From an uncultured Phycisphaerae bacterium (GTDB lineage: Bacteria > Planctomycetota > Phycisphaerae > UBA1845 > Fen-1342), in contig CALGJV010000013.1 in the NCBI GenBank assembly GCA_937928595.1, positions 161,693 through 225,692 on the forward strand: DNA of 64,000 bases, read 5' to 3'. The notes under the pieces were generated by a model that saw nothing but the letters and a program-made list of their open reading frames with translations, made no database searches and was not told the DNA's origin. The translations under genes and the position numbers were made by a program. Each line of letters starts with the position of its first letter. Positions within the stretch are counted from its first letter, which is position 1. Positions 28,801-36,858 of this stretch are shown in pieces.

Positions 28801-28960
28801 GCCCCATGTGCAGGGCGCCCGTGACGTTCGGCGGCGGGATGACGATCGTGTACGGCCGGCGGGCGGGGTCGACCTGCGCGCGGAAGTGCCCGCCGTCCTC
28901 CCAGAAGCGGTAAATCGCCGGCTCGACGGACCTCGGATCGTAACTGCCACCGCTGCTCAT
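25886..28960 (-). CDS. valS: Valine--tRNA ligase
   Basis: Charges tRNA-Val and edits mis-activated threonine. The 1024-residue protein has the HIGH-type motif HMGH (residues 51-54, in PPPNVTGALHMGHALDNT) and the KMSKS-type motif GRRMSKSLGNGVDP. Also present are the CP1 editing domain with TTRPETMLGDTAVAVHP, and the C-terminal coiled-coil arm (LAAERTRLTKERGELAGHIE...). It is longer than most ValRS. One extra piece (GRGPGGRAAEGRAPAGAS and following) lies between LGWPDD and the FYPTDVLVTARE motif and is encoded by 8-bp tandem repeats. The ATG at 28960 has AGGGAG upstream. Confidence 0.96.
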   Translation of the reverse strand: MSSGGSYDPRSVEPAIYRFWEDGGHFRAQVDPARRPYTIVIPPPNVTGALHMGHALDNTLQDILIRHKRMAGFNTLWMPGTDHAGIATQAVVEKRLKQEQGLTRHQLGRDGLVAKIWEWKEEYNARIISQLRALGCSCDWTRTRFTLDDVCARAVYETFFRLFRDGLIYRGLRLVNWDAALQTAVADDEIVHETVKGHLWHIRYPIAGAGPATGPQAVAGRDYLVVATTRPETMLGDTAVAVHPDDERYRHLVGRHVRLPLMDRPIPIIADGILVKREFGTGCVKVTPAHDPNDYAFYQRHPEAKPINILTPDGKINAAGGPYAGLDRYDARKKIVADLEALGLLEKIEDYETEIGHSDRSKTPIEPLLSEQWFVKMDRLAELAMEAVRDGRVRFFPERYAKTYLDWLGEKRDWCISRQLWWGHRIAVWSRCFGAEGGSFANAAQTGIDIGRLSLRLDEACAAGEAVLRIDGQPAPQDPSKVMTAIAAGRDPVAVRVCLRRPHSELAQELEKIGFEQDPDVLDTWFSSALWPHSTLGWPDDYGRGPGGRAAEGRAPAGASIPPALRPAVPSDLDYFYPTDVLVTAREIITLWVARMVMTGLYNVGRVPFQHVCIHPVIQDGQGRRMSKSLGNGVDPLDIIEQFGTDALRFTLCQLAGETQDIRMPVKAVKTADGRTINTSERFELGRNLCNKLWQAATGFVLPNVAAGGAGFRPLATADLAIEDRWILSRLAACIEDAGRRLDRYQFQELANTLYAFFWSDFCDWYVELVKPRLFARDESGAVTSRTDASAGVARQVLATVLDHVLRLLHPVIPFITEALWKQLADVAPQRGLATLRAAEPALITAAWPTAAELERDPHVEREMTALQEVIRALRDTLARINTARAAARQPAIGKLPRAVLRADTDVVAGLRQQHAVLERLGRCEALEIGADAAKPPESATQVLSGVEVYVPLAGLMDLAAERTRLTKERGELAGHIERLAGKLANEGFAAKAPPAVVEQERARLAELRERLATLDRNLADMQT
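27252..27283. repeat. Four-copy 8-bp tandem repeat inside valS
   Basis: On the plus strand the units are GGGACCGC, GGGACGGA, GGGCTGGA and GGGATCGA, giving a consensus near GGGAYSGA. They sit within the extra Gly/Ala/Pro-rich segment of ValRS. The repeat plus flank keeps the reading frame. Confidence 0.7.
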
Positions 28961-29009
28961 GACGGCTCCCTGCGCCGGGGGGCGCGGCCCCACCGGACAC
29001 GAAGATCGC

Positions 29010-29015
29010 AGTGTA
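29010..29015 (-). promoter_or_regulatory. Putative -10 box TACACT for valS
   Basis: Minus-strand GGTACACTGCG about 50 bases before the valS ATG. It would give a leader near 43 bases. No T-box leader features (long leader, terminator, AGGGUGG-like sequence) are seen. Confidence 0.35.
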
Positions 29016-29066
29016 CCCGGCGCCGGGCGGGCGTGACAACGCAGGGGGGCGAAGTGGAGCGACGCG

Positions 29067-29765
29067 CTACTCGCGCAGGGCGACCGGCGGGCCGAGAATC
29101 TCGGCCAGCACGACCGCGCGACGCAGGGCCCCCGCATCACCGAGGGCCTGCCGCAGCTCGCGCGCCGTGACGGCCGCCGCGCGGCGCCCCACGGCGGGCG
29201 GCGCGGCCTCTCTGGGCGCGGTCGGGGGCGCGGGGCGGACCATGCGGCGGCGCTCCGCGGCCCGCTCGCCCTGTTCGCGCAGCGGCCGCAAGCGCTCCGC
29301 GGCCGGCAGCGGGCGCAGCGGCGGCAGCCGCCGCGGGGGCTCCGGCAGGTCCCGAGGCGGAGGCGGGGCCGCAACCGGCCGCGGTCGGGGCTGCGGGACG
29401 GGCCGCGCCGGGGGCGGTTCCAGTGCGGGCCCCGGGCGGGCTTCGATGGGGGTGCGGGGCGGTTCGACGGGCAGGGGCGCGCGAACCTCGAGCGGCGGCG
29501 GGCGGCGCGGCGGCGGCTCCAGGACGAGCGGGTCGACGGGCTGCGCCGCGGGCGGTTCCGCGGCACGGTCCGGCGGGGCGGTCCGGCGCGCCTTGGGCGG
29601 GGGCGGCGATTCGCCGGTGCCGCCGCGCTGCTCGCGCGGCTTCTTCTTGTTCAGCAGGCCGCCGAGCAAGCTGAGCAGCAGCACGATGCCGTAGACGATG
29701 AGCTGCGTGCTGTCGCGGTCGGCGAGCAACGGCAGGTTGGAGAGCAGCAGTGTCACCGTCGGCAC
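29067..29765 (-). CDS. Pro-rich membrane protein with conserved C-terminal EILGPP tail
   Basis: Protein of 232 residues. An N-terminal hydrophobic segment (about residues 20-38, LIVYGIVLLLSLLGGLLN) is followed by KKKPREQRGG, a long low-complexity Pro/Arg/Ala region, and a short helical end LRRAVVLAEILGPPVALRE. I recall similar EILGPP-ALR tails on many planctomycete proteins, where they may be a docking peptide. The gene starts with GTG 29765, 34 bases after the floA stop, so it is likely the third gene of an nfeD-floA operon. The function is unknown. Confidence 0.7.
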   Translation of the reverse strand: MPTVTLLLSNLPLLADRDSTQLIVYGIVLLLSLLGGLLNKKKPREQRGGTGESPPPPKARRTAPPDRAAEPPAAQPVDPLVLEPPPRRPPPLEVRAPLPVEPPRTPIEARPGPALEPPPARPVPQPRPRPVAAPPPPRDLPEPPRRLPPLRPLPAAERLRPLREQGERAAERRRMVRPAPPTAPREAAPPAVGRRAAAVTARELRQALGDAGALRRAVVLAEILGPPVALRE

Positions 29766-29799
29766 CTCGCGACCGCGGCCCGCCCGGGGCGCGCCGGGT

Positions 29800-30813
29800 T
29801 CAGGCCTTCTTGGGCTCGCCGCCCGGATCGGCGATGCGCTCGCGCATCGTCGTGTCCGCCTGCACGTTGCGGAGCCGGTAGTAATCCATCACGCCGAGCT
29901 GCCCGTTGCGGAAGGCTTCGGCGATCGCCTTCGGAATTTCCGCCTCGGCCAGCACGACCAGCGCGCGGTTGGCCTCGATGCTGGCCAGGTTTTCCTGCTC
30001 CTGCGCGATGGCCATCGCCCGGCGCTTCTCGGCCTCGGCCTGGAAGCGCTTCTTGTCGGCCTCGGCCTGGTCGGCCTGAAGGCGGGCGCCGATGTTGTCG
30101 CCCACGTCCACGTCGGCGATGTCGATCGAAAGGATTTCGAACGCGGTGTTCGCGTCGAGCCCTTTGGCCAGCACCGCCTTCGAGATGCGGTCCGGGTTCT
30201 CGAGCACGTCCTTGTGCGAGTCCGACGAGCCGATGGCCGAGACGATGCCCTCGCCGACGCGCGCGATGATCGTCTCCTCGGTGGCACCGCCCACCAGCCG
30301 CTGAATGTTCGTGCGGACGGTGATGCGGGCTTTCACCTTGAGCTGGATGCCGTCCTTGGCGACCGCGTCGATCGTCGTACGGCCCTGCACCGGATTCGGG
30401 CAGTCGATCACCTTCGGGTTCACGCTGGTGTGCACGGCGTCCACGATGTCGCGGCCCGCCAGGTCGATCGCGCAGGCCGTGCGGTAGTCGAGCGGAATCT
30501 TCGCCCGCTGCGCCGAGATCAGCGCCTGCACCACGTTCGGCACCCGGCCGCGCGCCAGGTAGTGGTTCTCCAGGTCCTGCGTGGAGATGTCCGTCAGCCC
30601 GGCTTTCCACGCCTGGATCTTCGTGTGCACGATGACCGAGCTGTTGACCTTGCGCAGCCACATTCCGATCAGGTCGCGCATGCTCACGTCCGCCCGGGCC
30701 GAGAACGCCGTGATCCACAGCCGGCCGAAGTTGAGCGCCAGCACGAACAGCAGCAGCAGGATGCCGATGCCGACGATTCCGACGATCAGCCACAACGCGT
30801 CCAGGAATCCCAT
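29800..30813 (-). CDS. floA: Flotillin-like protein FloA
   Basis: Membrane-microdomain scaffold of the FloA (YqfA, UPF0365) type. The 337-residue protein has an N-terminal membrane segment (about residues 5-28). The typical FloA core follows ([63 protein letters not shown]), then an Ala/Glu-rich coiled coil ([20 protein letters not shown]). It is preceded by the NfeD-type gene, the standard pairing for this family, with a 46-base gap. Confidence 0.95.
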   Translation of the reverse strand: MGFLDALWLIVGIVGIGILLLLFVLALNFGRLWITAFSARADVSMRDLIGMWLRKVNSSVIVHTKIQAWKAGLTDISTQDLENHYLARGRVPNVVQALISAQRAKIPLDYRTACAIDLAGRDIVDAVHTSVNPKVIDCPNPVQGRTTIDAVAKDGIQLKVKARITVRTNIQRLVGGATEETIIARVGEGIVSAIGSSDSHKDVLENPDRISKAVLAKGLDANTAFEILSIDIADVDVGDNIGARLQADQAEADKKRFQAEAEKRRAMAIAQEQENLASIEANRALVVLAEAEIPKAIAEAFRNGQLGVMDYYRLRNVQADTTMRERIADPGGEPKKA

Positions 30814-30859
30814 GACACGCCCTTTCTGCCCGGAGGCGGCCCGATCGGCGGGCCGCCCG

Positions 30860-32464
30860 TCAGGCGGTCTCCTCGTCCGCCAGCGGCCGCACGATGATGC
30901 TCATGCCCACGCGCCGGATCACCTGCACGCGGCGCCCGGCCTCCACGTACTCGCCCTGGCTCTGCACGTCCACGATCTCGGACCCGAAGCGGGCCTGACC
31001 GCCGGGCCGCAGCGCCCCGGTCACGACGCCGATGTCGCCGACCTGCGCGCCGACCGGGCCCTCGTCGGGTGCGAGTGTCTCGGCCCGGGGGTTGTCGGAC
31101 ACGACGCCCCCGGCGACACGCGTTTTCGGCAGGTACTTGGCCAGCAGGAACACCCCGATGACGGAGGCGACCGTGCTGCCCAGGAGCACCTTGAGGCCCG
31201 TGACCAGGCCCGTCCACGTGCCGCGCAGCGTCGGCAGGCTGAAGCTCGGCACCTCCGGTTCGCTGGGCACGAAGCTGCCCAGGATCGCCACGATGATCAA
31301 GGCGATGCCGAGGATCCCCGCGATGCCGAAGCCCGGCAGCACGAAGATCTCCACCGCGAGCAGGATCAGCCCGAGTGCGAAGAGGATCAGCGTCCAGACG
31401 TCGGCCAGCCCGGCCGCATACGGCGCCGCGAGGAAGATCGCCAGCGCCAGCAGGGCTACCGCGCCCGGCAGAATCAGTCCGGGCGACTGGAACTCGATGT
31501 ACGCGCCGAGCATGACCAGCGCGAGCAGGATACCGCGCACCACGGGGCTGTTCAGCCAGGCGGCGAACCTCTCCCAGCCGGTCAACTCGTAGCGCGTCAC
31601 CGACCCGACGGCCCCGAGCTCGGCCGCGAGCTCGTCGACGGACGCCACGATCCCGCGCGCGAAGCCGAACGCGACCGCGTCATACTGCGACATCGTGAGC
31701 AGCTCGTTGGCGCGGTCCACCGGCTGCATCACGGCGATTTCCCGGCCGCTCGACGTGGTGAAGCTCTCCACGAGCTGCCACTCGCGCTCGCCCGCCGGGG
31801 CGTCATCGATCAGCCGTTTCTTCTCCTGCGGCCCCACGAACCGGCGAACCGTCGGATCGCTGAGGCGCTCGAGCCACCAGACTTCATCGCCCACGGCCAC
31901 CATCGCGCGCGACAACAGCGGGTCGTAGCCGTTGCGGGCCGCCGAATCACGGAACTCCTGGAGAATGGGGCTCTCGGCCTTCGCCCGCTCGGCCTCGCCC
32001 AATTCCTGCACGCCGCCGGTCGGGGCCACCATGATCGGGGCGCAGTCGCCCAGCGATGACGACGGGGCCATCCAGATTTCGTTGCAGGCCACCGAGATCA
32101 TGGCGCCCGCGCTGTACGCCTGCGGGTTCACCCAGGCCACCGTGCGGACATCGGCCGGCTGCCCCTTGATCATCCGGCAGATGTCGAGCGCGCTGGTCAC
32201 CAGCCCACCCGGCGTGTCGAGCTCGAAAATCAGGATGGTGGCGCCCGCCTCGCGCGCCGCGGCGATCCGCCGCGCGAGACTGTCGCGCTGAATGTCGTCG
32301 ATCACACCGCGGATCGGCAGGACGGCGGCGCGCTGCCCGCGCGCGGCTGACGTGGTCGAGTTGGCGATGCTGGACCCCACCAGCAGCGCAATCGCTCCCG
32401 CCATCAGCACGCGGCGGAAACGCCGCCGGCGTGGGCCGCAATGTCGGGAGTATCGGACGTTCAT
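30860..32464 (-). CDS. NfeD-family membrane-bound serine protease
   Basis: Long-form NfeD protein of 534 residues. A signal sequence is followed by a ClpP/SppA-like protease domain ([19 protein letters not shown]; nucleophile Ser118 in [17 protein letters not shown]; Lys162 a candidate base). Next come four to five membrane segments (about residues 330-470) and a C-terminal OB-fold NfeD domain ([20 protein letters not shown]). In the family the protease cleaves membrane proteins and the OB domain works with the flotillin partner, encoded next. The Lys assignment is by spacing and less certain. ATG 32464 was chosen as the start of the signal sequence, with a GAGGG upstream. Confidence 0.9.
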   Translation of the reverse strand: MNVRYSRHCGPRRRRFRRVLMAGAIALLVGSSIANSTTSAARGQRAAVLPIRGVIDDIQRDSLARRIAAAREAGATILIFELDTPGGLVTSALDICRMIKGQPADVRTVAWVNPQAYSAGAMISVACNEIWMAPSSSLGDCAPIMVAPTGGVQELGEAERAKAESPILQEFRDSAARNGYDPLLSRAMVAVGDEVWWLERLSDPTVRRFVGPQEKKRLIDDAPAGEREWQLVESFTTSSGREIAVMQPVDRANELLTMSQYDAVAFGFARGIVASVDELAAELGAVGSVTRYELTGWERFAAWLNSPVVRGILLALVMLGAYIEFQSPGLILPGAVALLALAIFLAAPYAAGLADVWTLILFALGLILLAVEIFVLPGFGIAGILGIALIIVAILGSFVPSEPEVPSFSLPTLRGTWTGLVTGLKVLLGSTVASVIGVFLLAKYLPKTRVAGGVVSDNPRAETLAPDEGPVGAQVGDIGVVTGALRPGGQARFGSEIVDVQSQGEYVEAGRRVQVIRRVGMSIIVRPLADEETA

Positions 32465-32729
32465 GACACCCTCACCGGATCCGTTCGGTCGGGCCGCACG
32501 CGTTGGACGGCGGTCGCCTCGCGGCCTTCCGCCCGCTTGATCGTAGTCGTCGCGCCCGCGCCCGCTGTCGGATTTGGTCGCGGCGCGGACGCGGCGGCGC
32601 CGCGCGCGGGCCGTCCGGATATTCCCACAACGCAGAAAGAAGTTCAACCGGGGCGCAAGCTGCACCGATAGAGCGCAGTTGTAACGGGATGCTCGTGACT
32701 TCGTCCGCAAGAGCACAGTGGAGAGCGAA

Positions 32730-33179
32730 ATGCCCACGAGGAAAACCAACGGAACCGGCCGCAAGGCCACGACGTTCCGCACCACGCGGAACAACCCCCG
32801 CACCCCGACCAACTGGTACTCGTGCAACTCGCCGAAGTTCAACGCCGCGCGGCAGGAGTGCCAGTGGCGGATCGGGTCCTACCGGACGATCTTCAGCCAG
32901 TTCACGGGTGGGCGGACCAACTTCTCGCCGAACGTGGCGAACAAGTGGATCCGTTACATCAACAACGGTACCCGCGTTTACAAGTTCAACACCAACGAGT
33001 TCGCCCGGTACTTCGGGCGGCAGTGGGCCACGGCCACCCCGACCGCGGCCAAACAGTTCATTCGCCGGCGGTTCGGCGCGGGCATCAAGGACGTGACCCG
33101 CGGCAGGAACGGCACCTGGCTCGTCGCCACGACACGGAACGTCACGGGGCGGCCGTTCAACAACTACACCTGGACCTGA
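32730..33179 (+). CDS. Small, very basic protein of unknown function
   Basis: Protein of 149 residues rich in Arg, Lys, Asn, Thr and aromatic residues and almost free of acidic residues. It starts MPTRKTNGTGRKATTFRTTR and ends TGRPFNNYTWT. The middle shows NKWIRYINNGTRVYKFNTNE and FGRQWATATPTAAKQFIRRR, suggesting a compact alpha/beta domain after a basic tail. No signal peptide. The composition suggests nucleic-acid binding but I recognise no family. It lies alone, divergent from nfeD, with 265 bases before it. The in-frame GTG at 32718 would add four residues. Confidence 0.65.
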   Translation: MPTRKTNGTGRKATTFRTTRNNPRTPTNWYSCNSPKFNAARQECQWRIGSYRTIFSQFTGGRTNFSPNVANKWIRYINNGTRVYKFNTNEFARYFGRQWATATPTAAKQFIRRRFGAGIKDVTRGRNGTWLVATTRNVTGRPFNNYTWT

Positions 33180-33326
33180 ACCCGGCGAGCGGACCGATGC
33201 GCGCGTCGGTCTGAGTTCTGATCCCGTATCAGCTTGCGGACGCGTCCATCCCACGGCCCGGCGCTGCGGCGTCGGGCCGTGTGCTTGCGCCCCGGACGCG
33301 CCCCCCCCGCGCCGCCCGTAGCGCGA

Positions 33327-33332
33327 TACACT
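33327..33332 (+). promoter_or_regulatory. Putative -10 box TACACT for dprA
   Basis: GCGATACACTGTGG lies about 115 bases before the dprA start in GC-rich DNA. No -35 box is evident. Confidence 0.3.
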
Positions 33333-33445
33333 GTGGACCGAGATCCCGGGCTACCAGCCGGAGCGAATCAGCGCGTGCAGCGCGCGGCCCGTGGAGGTCG
33401 CGCGGCGCGGGGCCGCGGCAGGCTGACACCGGCCCCGGGGAGGGC

Positions 33446-34690
33446 ATGATGAGGGCGACCATCACCGACGTCGGCCGGGTGTACCTGCGGTGGGCGCTGA
33501 CGGACGGCGTCGGGCCGCTGACGTTCACGCGACTGCTGATCCAGTTCGGCGACGCCGAGGCGGCGTTGGGCGTCAGCGCCCGCGCGCTTCAGGCCGTCAT
33601 GGGCATCGGCCCGGAGAAGGCCGACCGCATCGCCCGCGGGCCCGATCCGGACGACCTGGCGCGCGAGATTGACGCGGCCGCCGCGGCCGGCGTCCAGATT
33701 GTCGCCAAGGCCGACCCCGACTACCCCGAGGGGCTGCGGCGCCTGCCGGACGCGCCGATCGTGCTGTTCGTGAAGGGCGCGCTGCGGCCGACCGACGCGA
33801 TCGCGCTCGCGGTGGTCGGCAGCCGGCGCTGCACGATCTACGGCAGCGAGCAGGCGCGGCGCTTCGGCGAGCTGCTGGCGGGCGCGGGCTTCACCGTCGT
33901 CAGCGGGCTGGCGCGCGGCATCGACGCGTTCGCGCACCACGGCGCCGTCGAGGCCGGCGGCCGGTCCATCGCCGTGATGGGCCGCGGGCTCGGCCAGGTC
34001 TACCCCCCGGAGAACGCCGCGCTCGCGGAGAAGCTGCTCGAGGCGGGCGCCTGGATCAGCGAGCTCCCGATGCAGGCGGCCGTGCGGGCCGAAAACTTCC
34101 CCGGTCGCAACCGCATCATCGCCGGCCTCACGCTGGGCACGCTTGTCGTCGAGGCCGCGGCCCGCAGCGGCGCGCTGATCACCGCCCGCCTCGCGGCGGA
34201 GTACAACCGCGAGGTCTTCGCGGTGCCCGGGCGCGTCCAGGACCCGATGTCGATCGGCACGAACGCGCTGATCCGCGACAGCGCGGCCAAACTCGTCACC
34301 TGCCTCGAAGACATACTCGATGAACTGGGCGACGTCGGCGCGCGGCTCAAGCAGTCGACGTCAGGCGCGGCGGCCGATGCGGGCGCCGGCCCGCTGTTCG
34401 GGGCGGAGGGCGCGCGCCCGCCGGACACTGATGCTCCGGCACCGACCTCCGCGGGCCCGCCGCAACCCCCCGCGCCCGGCGAGAGCGCGCCGCGGCCGGT
34501 GCCCGTTCTCTCGCTCTCCGAAAAACGGGTGTACGACGTGCTTGGTTACGAACCCGTGCTCCAGGATGTCGTGCTGCGCGGCGCGGGCCTGCCGCCGGGC
34601 GAGGTGCTGGCCGCGATCACGGGCCTCGAGCTCAAGGGCCTCGTGCGGCGGTTCCCGGGCAACCTGATCGCCCGCCGGGGGCTGGCGTAG
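33446..34690 (+). CDS. dprA: DNA-processing protein DprA
   Basis: Loads RecA on incoming single-stranded DNA during transformation. The 414-residue protein has an N-terminal helix-hairpin-helix/SAM-like region (ALQAVMGIGPEKADRI). A Rossmann-like DprA core follows (VVGSRRCTIYG, SGLARGIDAFAHHGAVEAGG, FPGRNRIIAGLTLGTLVVEA, REVFAVPGRVQDP), then a Pro/Ala linker and a C-terminal winged-helix domain (SEKRVYDVLGYEPVLQDVVL). GGGGAGGG stands directly before two adjacent ATGs (33446, 33449); the second has better spacing, changing the protein by one residue. Confidence 0.95.
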   Translation: MMRATITDVGRVYLRWALTDGVGPLTFTRLLIQFGDAEAALGVSARALQAVMGIGPEKADRIARGPDPDDLAREIDAAAAAGVQIVAKADPDYPEGLRRLPDAPIVLFVKGALRPTDAIALAVVGSRRCTIYGSEQARRFGELLAGAGFTVVSGLARGIDAFAHHGAVEAGGRSIAVMGRGLGQVYPPENAALAEKLLEAGAWISELPMQAAVRAENFPGRNRIIAGLTLGTLVVEAAARSGALITARLAAEYNREVFAVPGRVQDPMSIGTNALIRDSAAKLVTCLEDILDELGDVGARLKQSTSGAAADAGAGPLFGAEGARPPDTDAPAPTSAGPPQPPAPGESAPRPVPVLSLSEKRVYDVLGYEPVLQDVVLRGAGLPPGEVLAAITGLELKGLVRRFPGNLIARRGLA

Positions 34691-34735
34691 CCGCCGCCGG
34701 CCGCGCACAACTGCCACCGGAAACCGGCGCCGGCT

Positions 34736-34741
34736 TACAAT
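34736..34741 (+). promoter_or_regulatory. Putative -10 box TACAAT for the gene at 34773
   Basis: GCTTACAATGGCCGCC about 32 bases before the ATG. It follows dprA by about 45 bases. No clear -35 box. Confidence 0.35.
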
Positions 34742-34772
34742 GGCCGCCTGAGTCGGAGACGTGGAGACCCCC

Positions 34773-35195
34773 ATGCAGCGTGTGGTTCTGGTGATGGTGA
34801 TGCCGATCCTCGCGGCAGTGGCCGTGGGGCAGGACGGCGCGAGCGGCGGCCGGCAGGAGATTGACGCCTGCGGCGTGCTGGTGCAGGGCGACGGTTGCGT
34901 GCTGTTTGCCGGGGGCGGCGGGCAGTACGTGCTGTCGGAGTACCGCGACTTCCGCATCGGGGACGCCGTGCGCGTCGTGGGGACGGTCGATCCGAACTGC
35001 ACGACCATCTGCGGCGGCGCGGACGGGTGCGTCCGCGGGGCGGTGGTTTACGACGCGCTGGTGTACCCGTGCGGCACGGCGCTGCCGGATTTCCCGGCGG
35101 ACCTCATCGGCAATCTCTGCACGGCGACCGGCGGGGCGCTCACGGGACTGGCGACGGCGGGCCTGCTGTTCACCCGGCGGCGTCGCGTCGCGTAG
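34773..35195 (+). CDS. Small secreted Cys-containing protein with C-terminal membrane anchor
   Basis: Protein of 140 residues with a signal peptide (RVVLVMVMPILAAVAVGQ). A beta-rich domain follows (DACGVLVQGDGCVLFAGGGG, FRIGDAVRVVGTVDPNC) with six spaced cysteines in an OB-like pattern that I recall from many planctomycete secreted proteins. The C-terminus is hydrophobic (GGALTGLATAGLLF) and ends TRRRRVA. This tail resembles sorting signals such as PEP-CTERM or GlyGly-CTERM, but no PEP motif is present. It is convergent with pssA, nine bases apart. Confidence 0.72.
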   Translation: MQRVVLVMVMPILAAVAVGQDGASGGRQEIDACGVLVQGDGCVLFAGGGGQYVLSEYRDFRIGDAVRVVGTVDPNCTTICGGADGCVRGAVVYDALVYPCGTALPDFPADLIGNLCTATGGALTGLATAGLLFTRRRRVA

Positions 35196-35204
35196 CGCAG
35201 CGCC

Positions 35205-36146
35205 TCAGGGCAGCGTTCGGAGGGACGGCGGCGGCGGGGCGCCCGCCGCGGGGCGCCGCCGCAGGTGCAGCACGACGCCGCTGACGACGTAGGCCAGCGC
35301 GAGCACCACCAGCAACAGCTCGAAGTTGTACCACGCGATTCCCAGCACCAGGATCGGCCAGAGCAGGTGCGTGGGCGGGTGCTTGCGCCGGATGTACACG
35401 TTGAACACGTGCATGTAATCCAGTCGGCTGACCATGAGGAAACCGACGGTCAGCGCCGTGCCGGAAATGACCCAGCGCGAGACATCGGCCCAGTCCACTC
35501 CCCACAGGGCATAGCCCGTCGAACGCAGGTTCTCGTGCAGCGCCAGCAACGACGCGATCGCCGCCGCGGCGCCGGGACTGGGCAGCCCGCTGAACGCCTT
35601 CTGCCCGGCCTCGCTGCGCACGTTCTCGACATTGAAGCGGGCCAGGCGGATGCCGGCGCAGCTCACGTAAACCAGGGCGCAGGCCATGCCCACGCGGAAT
35701 TGCAGGCGATGCAGGTCGGGCTCGGGCGGCTCGCTCGGCACCGGCCGAAGCAGCAGTTGCATCGTGACCAGCAGCGCCGCGGGCGCGACGCCGAAGCTGA
35801 CAATGTCCGCCAGCGAGTCGAGCTGCGCGCCGAACTCGCTCGTCCGCCGCGTGATCCGCGCCAGCCGACCGTCCAGGGCGTCGAAGATCATCGCGAGGAA
35901 GATCAGGTAAGCGCCGGCCGCCAGGTGCGAGGAGAACAACTGCATCCACGGATGCAGGAGCGGCGTCTGGCTCGCGAACGTCGCCCGCACCGCCAGCAGG
36001 CAGCAGAACAGCACCAGGAAGCCGCATAGCAGGTTGCCCAGCGTCGCGGCCGCGGGCAGCAGGCTGATGGCCGTCAGCCGCCGCGGGTGCCGGCCGTGCA
36101 GCGGTTCCGGGTGTTGCGGCGGATCAGGTTGCGCGAGCGTCGCCAT
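35205..36146 (-). CDS. pssA: CDP-diacylglycerol--serine O-phosphatidyltransferase
   Basis: Integral membrane enzyme making phosphatidylserine from CDP-diacylglycerol and serine. The 313-residue protein has the CDP-alcohol transferase signature D-G-x2-A-R-x8-G-x3-D-x3-D near residues 90-112, and seven or so hydrophobic segments. ATG 36146 was chosen as it starts the conserved part. It begins 20 bases after the stop of psd, so the two steps of phosphatidylethanolamine synthesis are encoded together. Confidence 0.92.
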   Translation of the reverse strand: MATLAQPDPPQHPEPLHGRHPRRLTAISLLPAAATLGNLLCGFLVLFCCLLAVRATFASQTPLLHPWMQLFSSHLAAGAYLIFLAMIFDALDGRLARITRRTSEFGAQLDSLADIVSFGVAPAALLVTMQLLLRPVPSEPPEPDLHRLQFRVGMACALVYVSCAGIRLARFNVENVRSEAGQKAFSGLPSPGAAAAIASLLALHENLRSTGYALWGVDWADVSRWVISGTALTVGFLMVSRLDYMHVFNVYIRRKHPPTHLLWPILVLGIAWYNFELLLVVLALAYVVSGVVLHLRRRPAAGAPPPPSLRTLP

Positions 36147-36166
36147 GGTTGCGTCCGGTCGGGGCG

Positions 36167-36853
36167 TCAGAGCGCGCCCTGCGGCGTGACCGCCACAGGG
36201 GCGGGCGCATCGGGCCGCCGGCGGGCGAGAACCGTCAGCCCGGCCCGCACCTTGTCGCCCGGCGCCACCAGCACCTCCCAGCCCGTATCCTCGGGCAGGC
36301 AGACCTCGGTCCGCGAGCCGAGTTTGATCATACCGAAGCGTTGCCCGGCCGCCAGTTGCTCCTGCGGCCGCGCCGCGCAGACGATGCGCCGGGCGAGCAC
36401 GCCCGCGACCTGCCGCACGGCGATCGGGCCGGGCAGCGGCGCGGCCGGTTCGAGCACGAGCGTGTGGCACTCGTTGCGGTCGTCGGCGGCGGGGTTCAGC
36501 GCGTTGAGGAACTCGCCCGGTTTGTACTCGGTCGCGAGGACCCGGCCGGCGCACGGGCTGCGGTTGACGTGCACGTTGCAGACGCTGAGGAACGTCATGA
36601 TCCGCAGTTCACGGCGGCCGTCCGAAGTCGGCACCTCGCGGCGTACCGATGCGATCGTGCCGTCGGCCGCGGCGAGAACGAGCATGGGGTCGGCCGGCGG
36701 CGTGCGGTGCGGGTCGCGGTAGAACGCGAGCAGGGCCGCCGTCAGCACGACGGGGAGGAGCGCCCACGCGCCGGCCCACCACGCGACGACTCCCGTGGCG
36801 ACCGCGCCGAGCAGCGTGATCCACGTAACTTCGAGACGGGCGTAGGGTGCCAT
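36167..36853 (-). CDS. psd: Phosphatidylserine decarboxylase, short type
   Basis: Converts phosphatidylserine to phosphatidylethanolamine. The 228-residue protein has an N-terminal hydrophobic region (about residues 10-45), FYRDPHRTPP, FLSVCNVHVNRSPCAGRV, and the self-cleavage site RFGMIKLGSRTEVCLP. There the GS pair gives the pyruvoyl group, in the GSR form typical of short Psd-like enzymes. It stands between a HAD gene (5 bases upstream) and pssA (20 bases downstream), all on the minus strand. Confidence 0.93.
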   Translation of the reverse strand: MAPYARLEVTWITLLGAVATGVVAWWAGAWALLPVVLTAALLAFYRDPHRTPPADPMLVLAAADGTIASVRREVPTSDGRRELRIMTFLSVCNVHVNRSPCAGRVLATEYKPGEFLNALNPAADDRNECHTLVLEPAAPLPGPIAVRQVAGVLARRIVCAARPQEQLAAGQRFGMIKLGSRTEVCLPEDTGWEVLVAPGDKVRAGLTVLARRRPDAPAPVAVTPQGAL

Positions 36854-36858
36854 CGGTT

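Noticed and set aside
27452..29170. Plus-strand open frames opposite valS
   Set aside because: Antisense shadows with no motif; valS is unmistakable on the minus strand.
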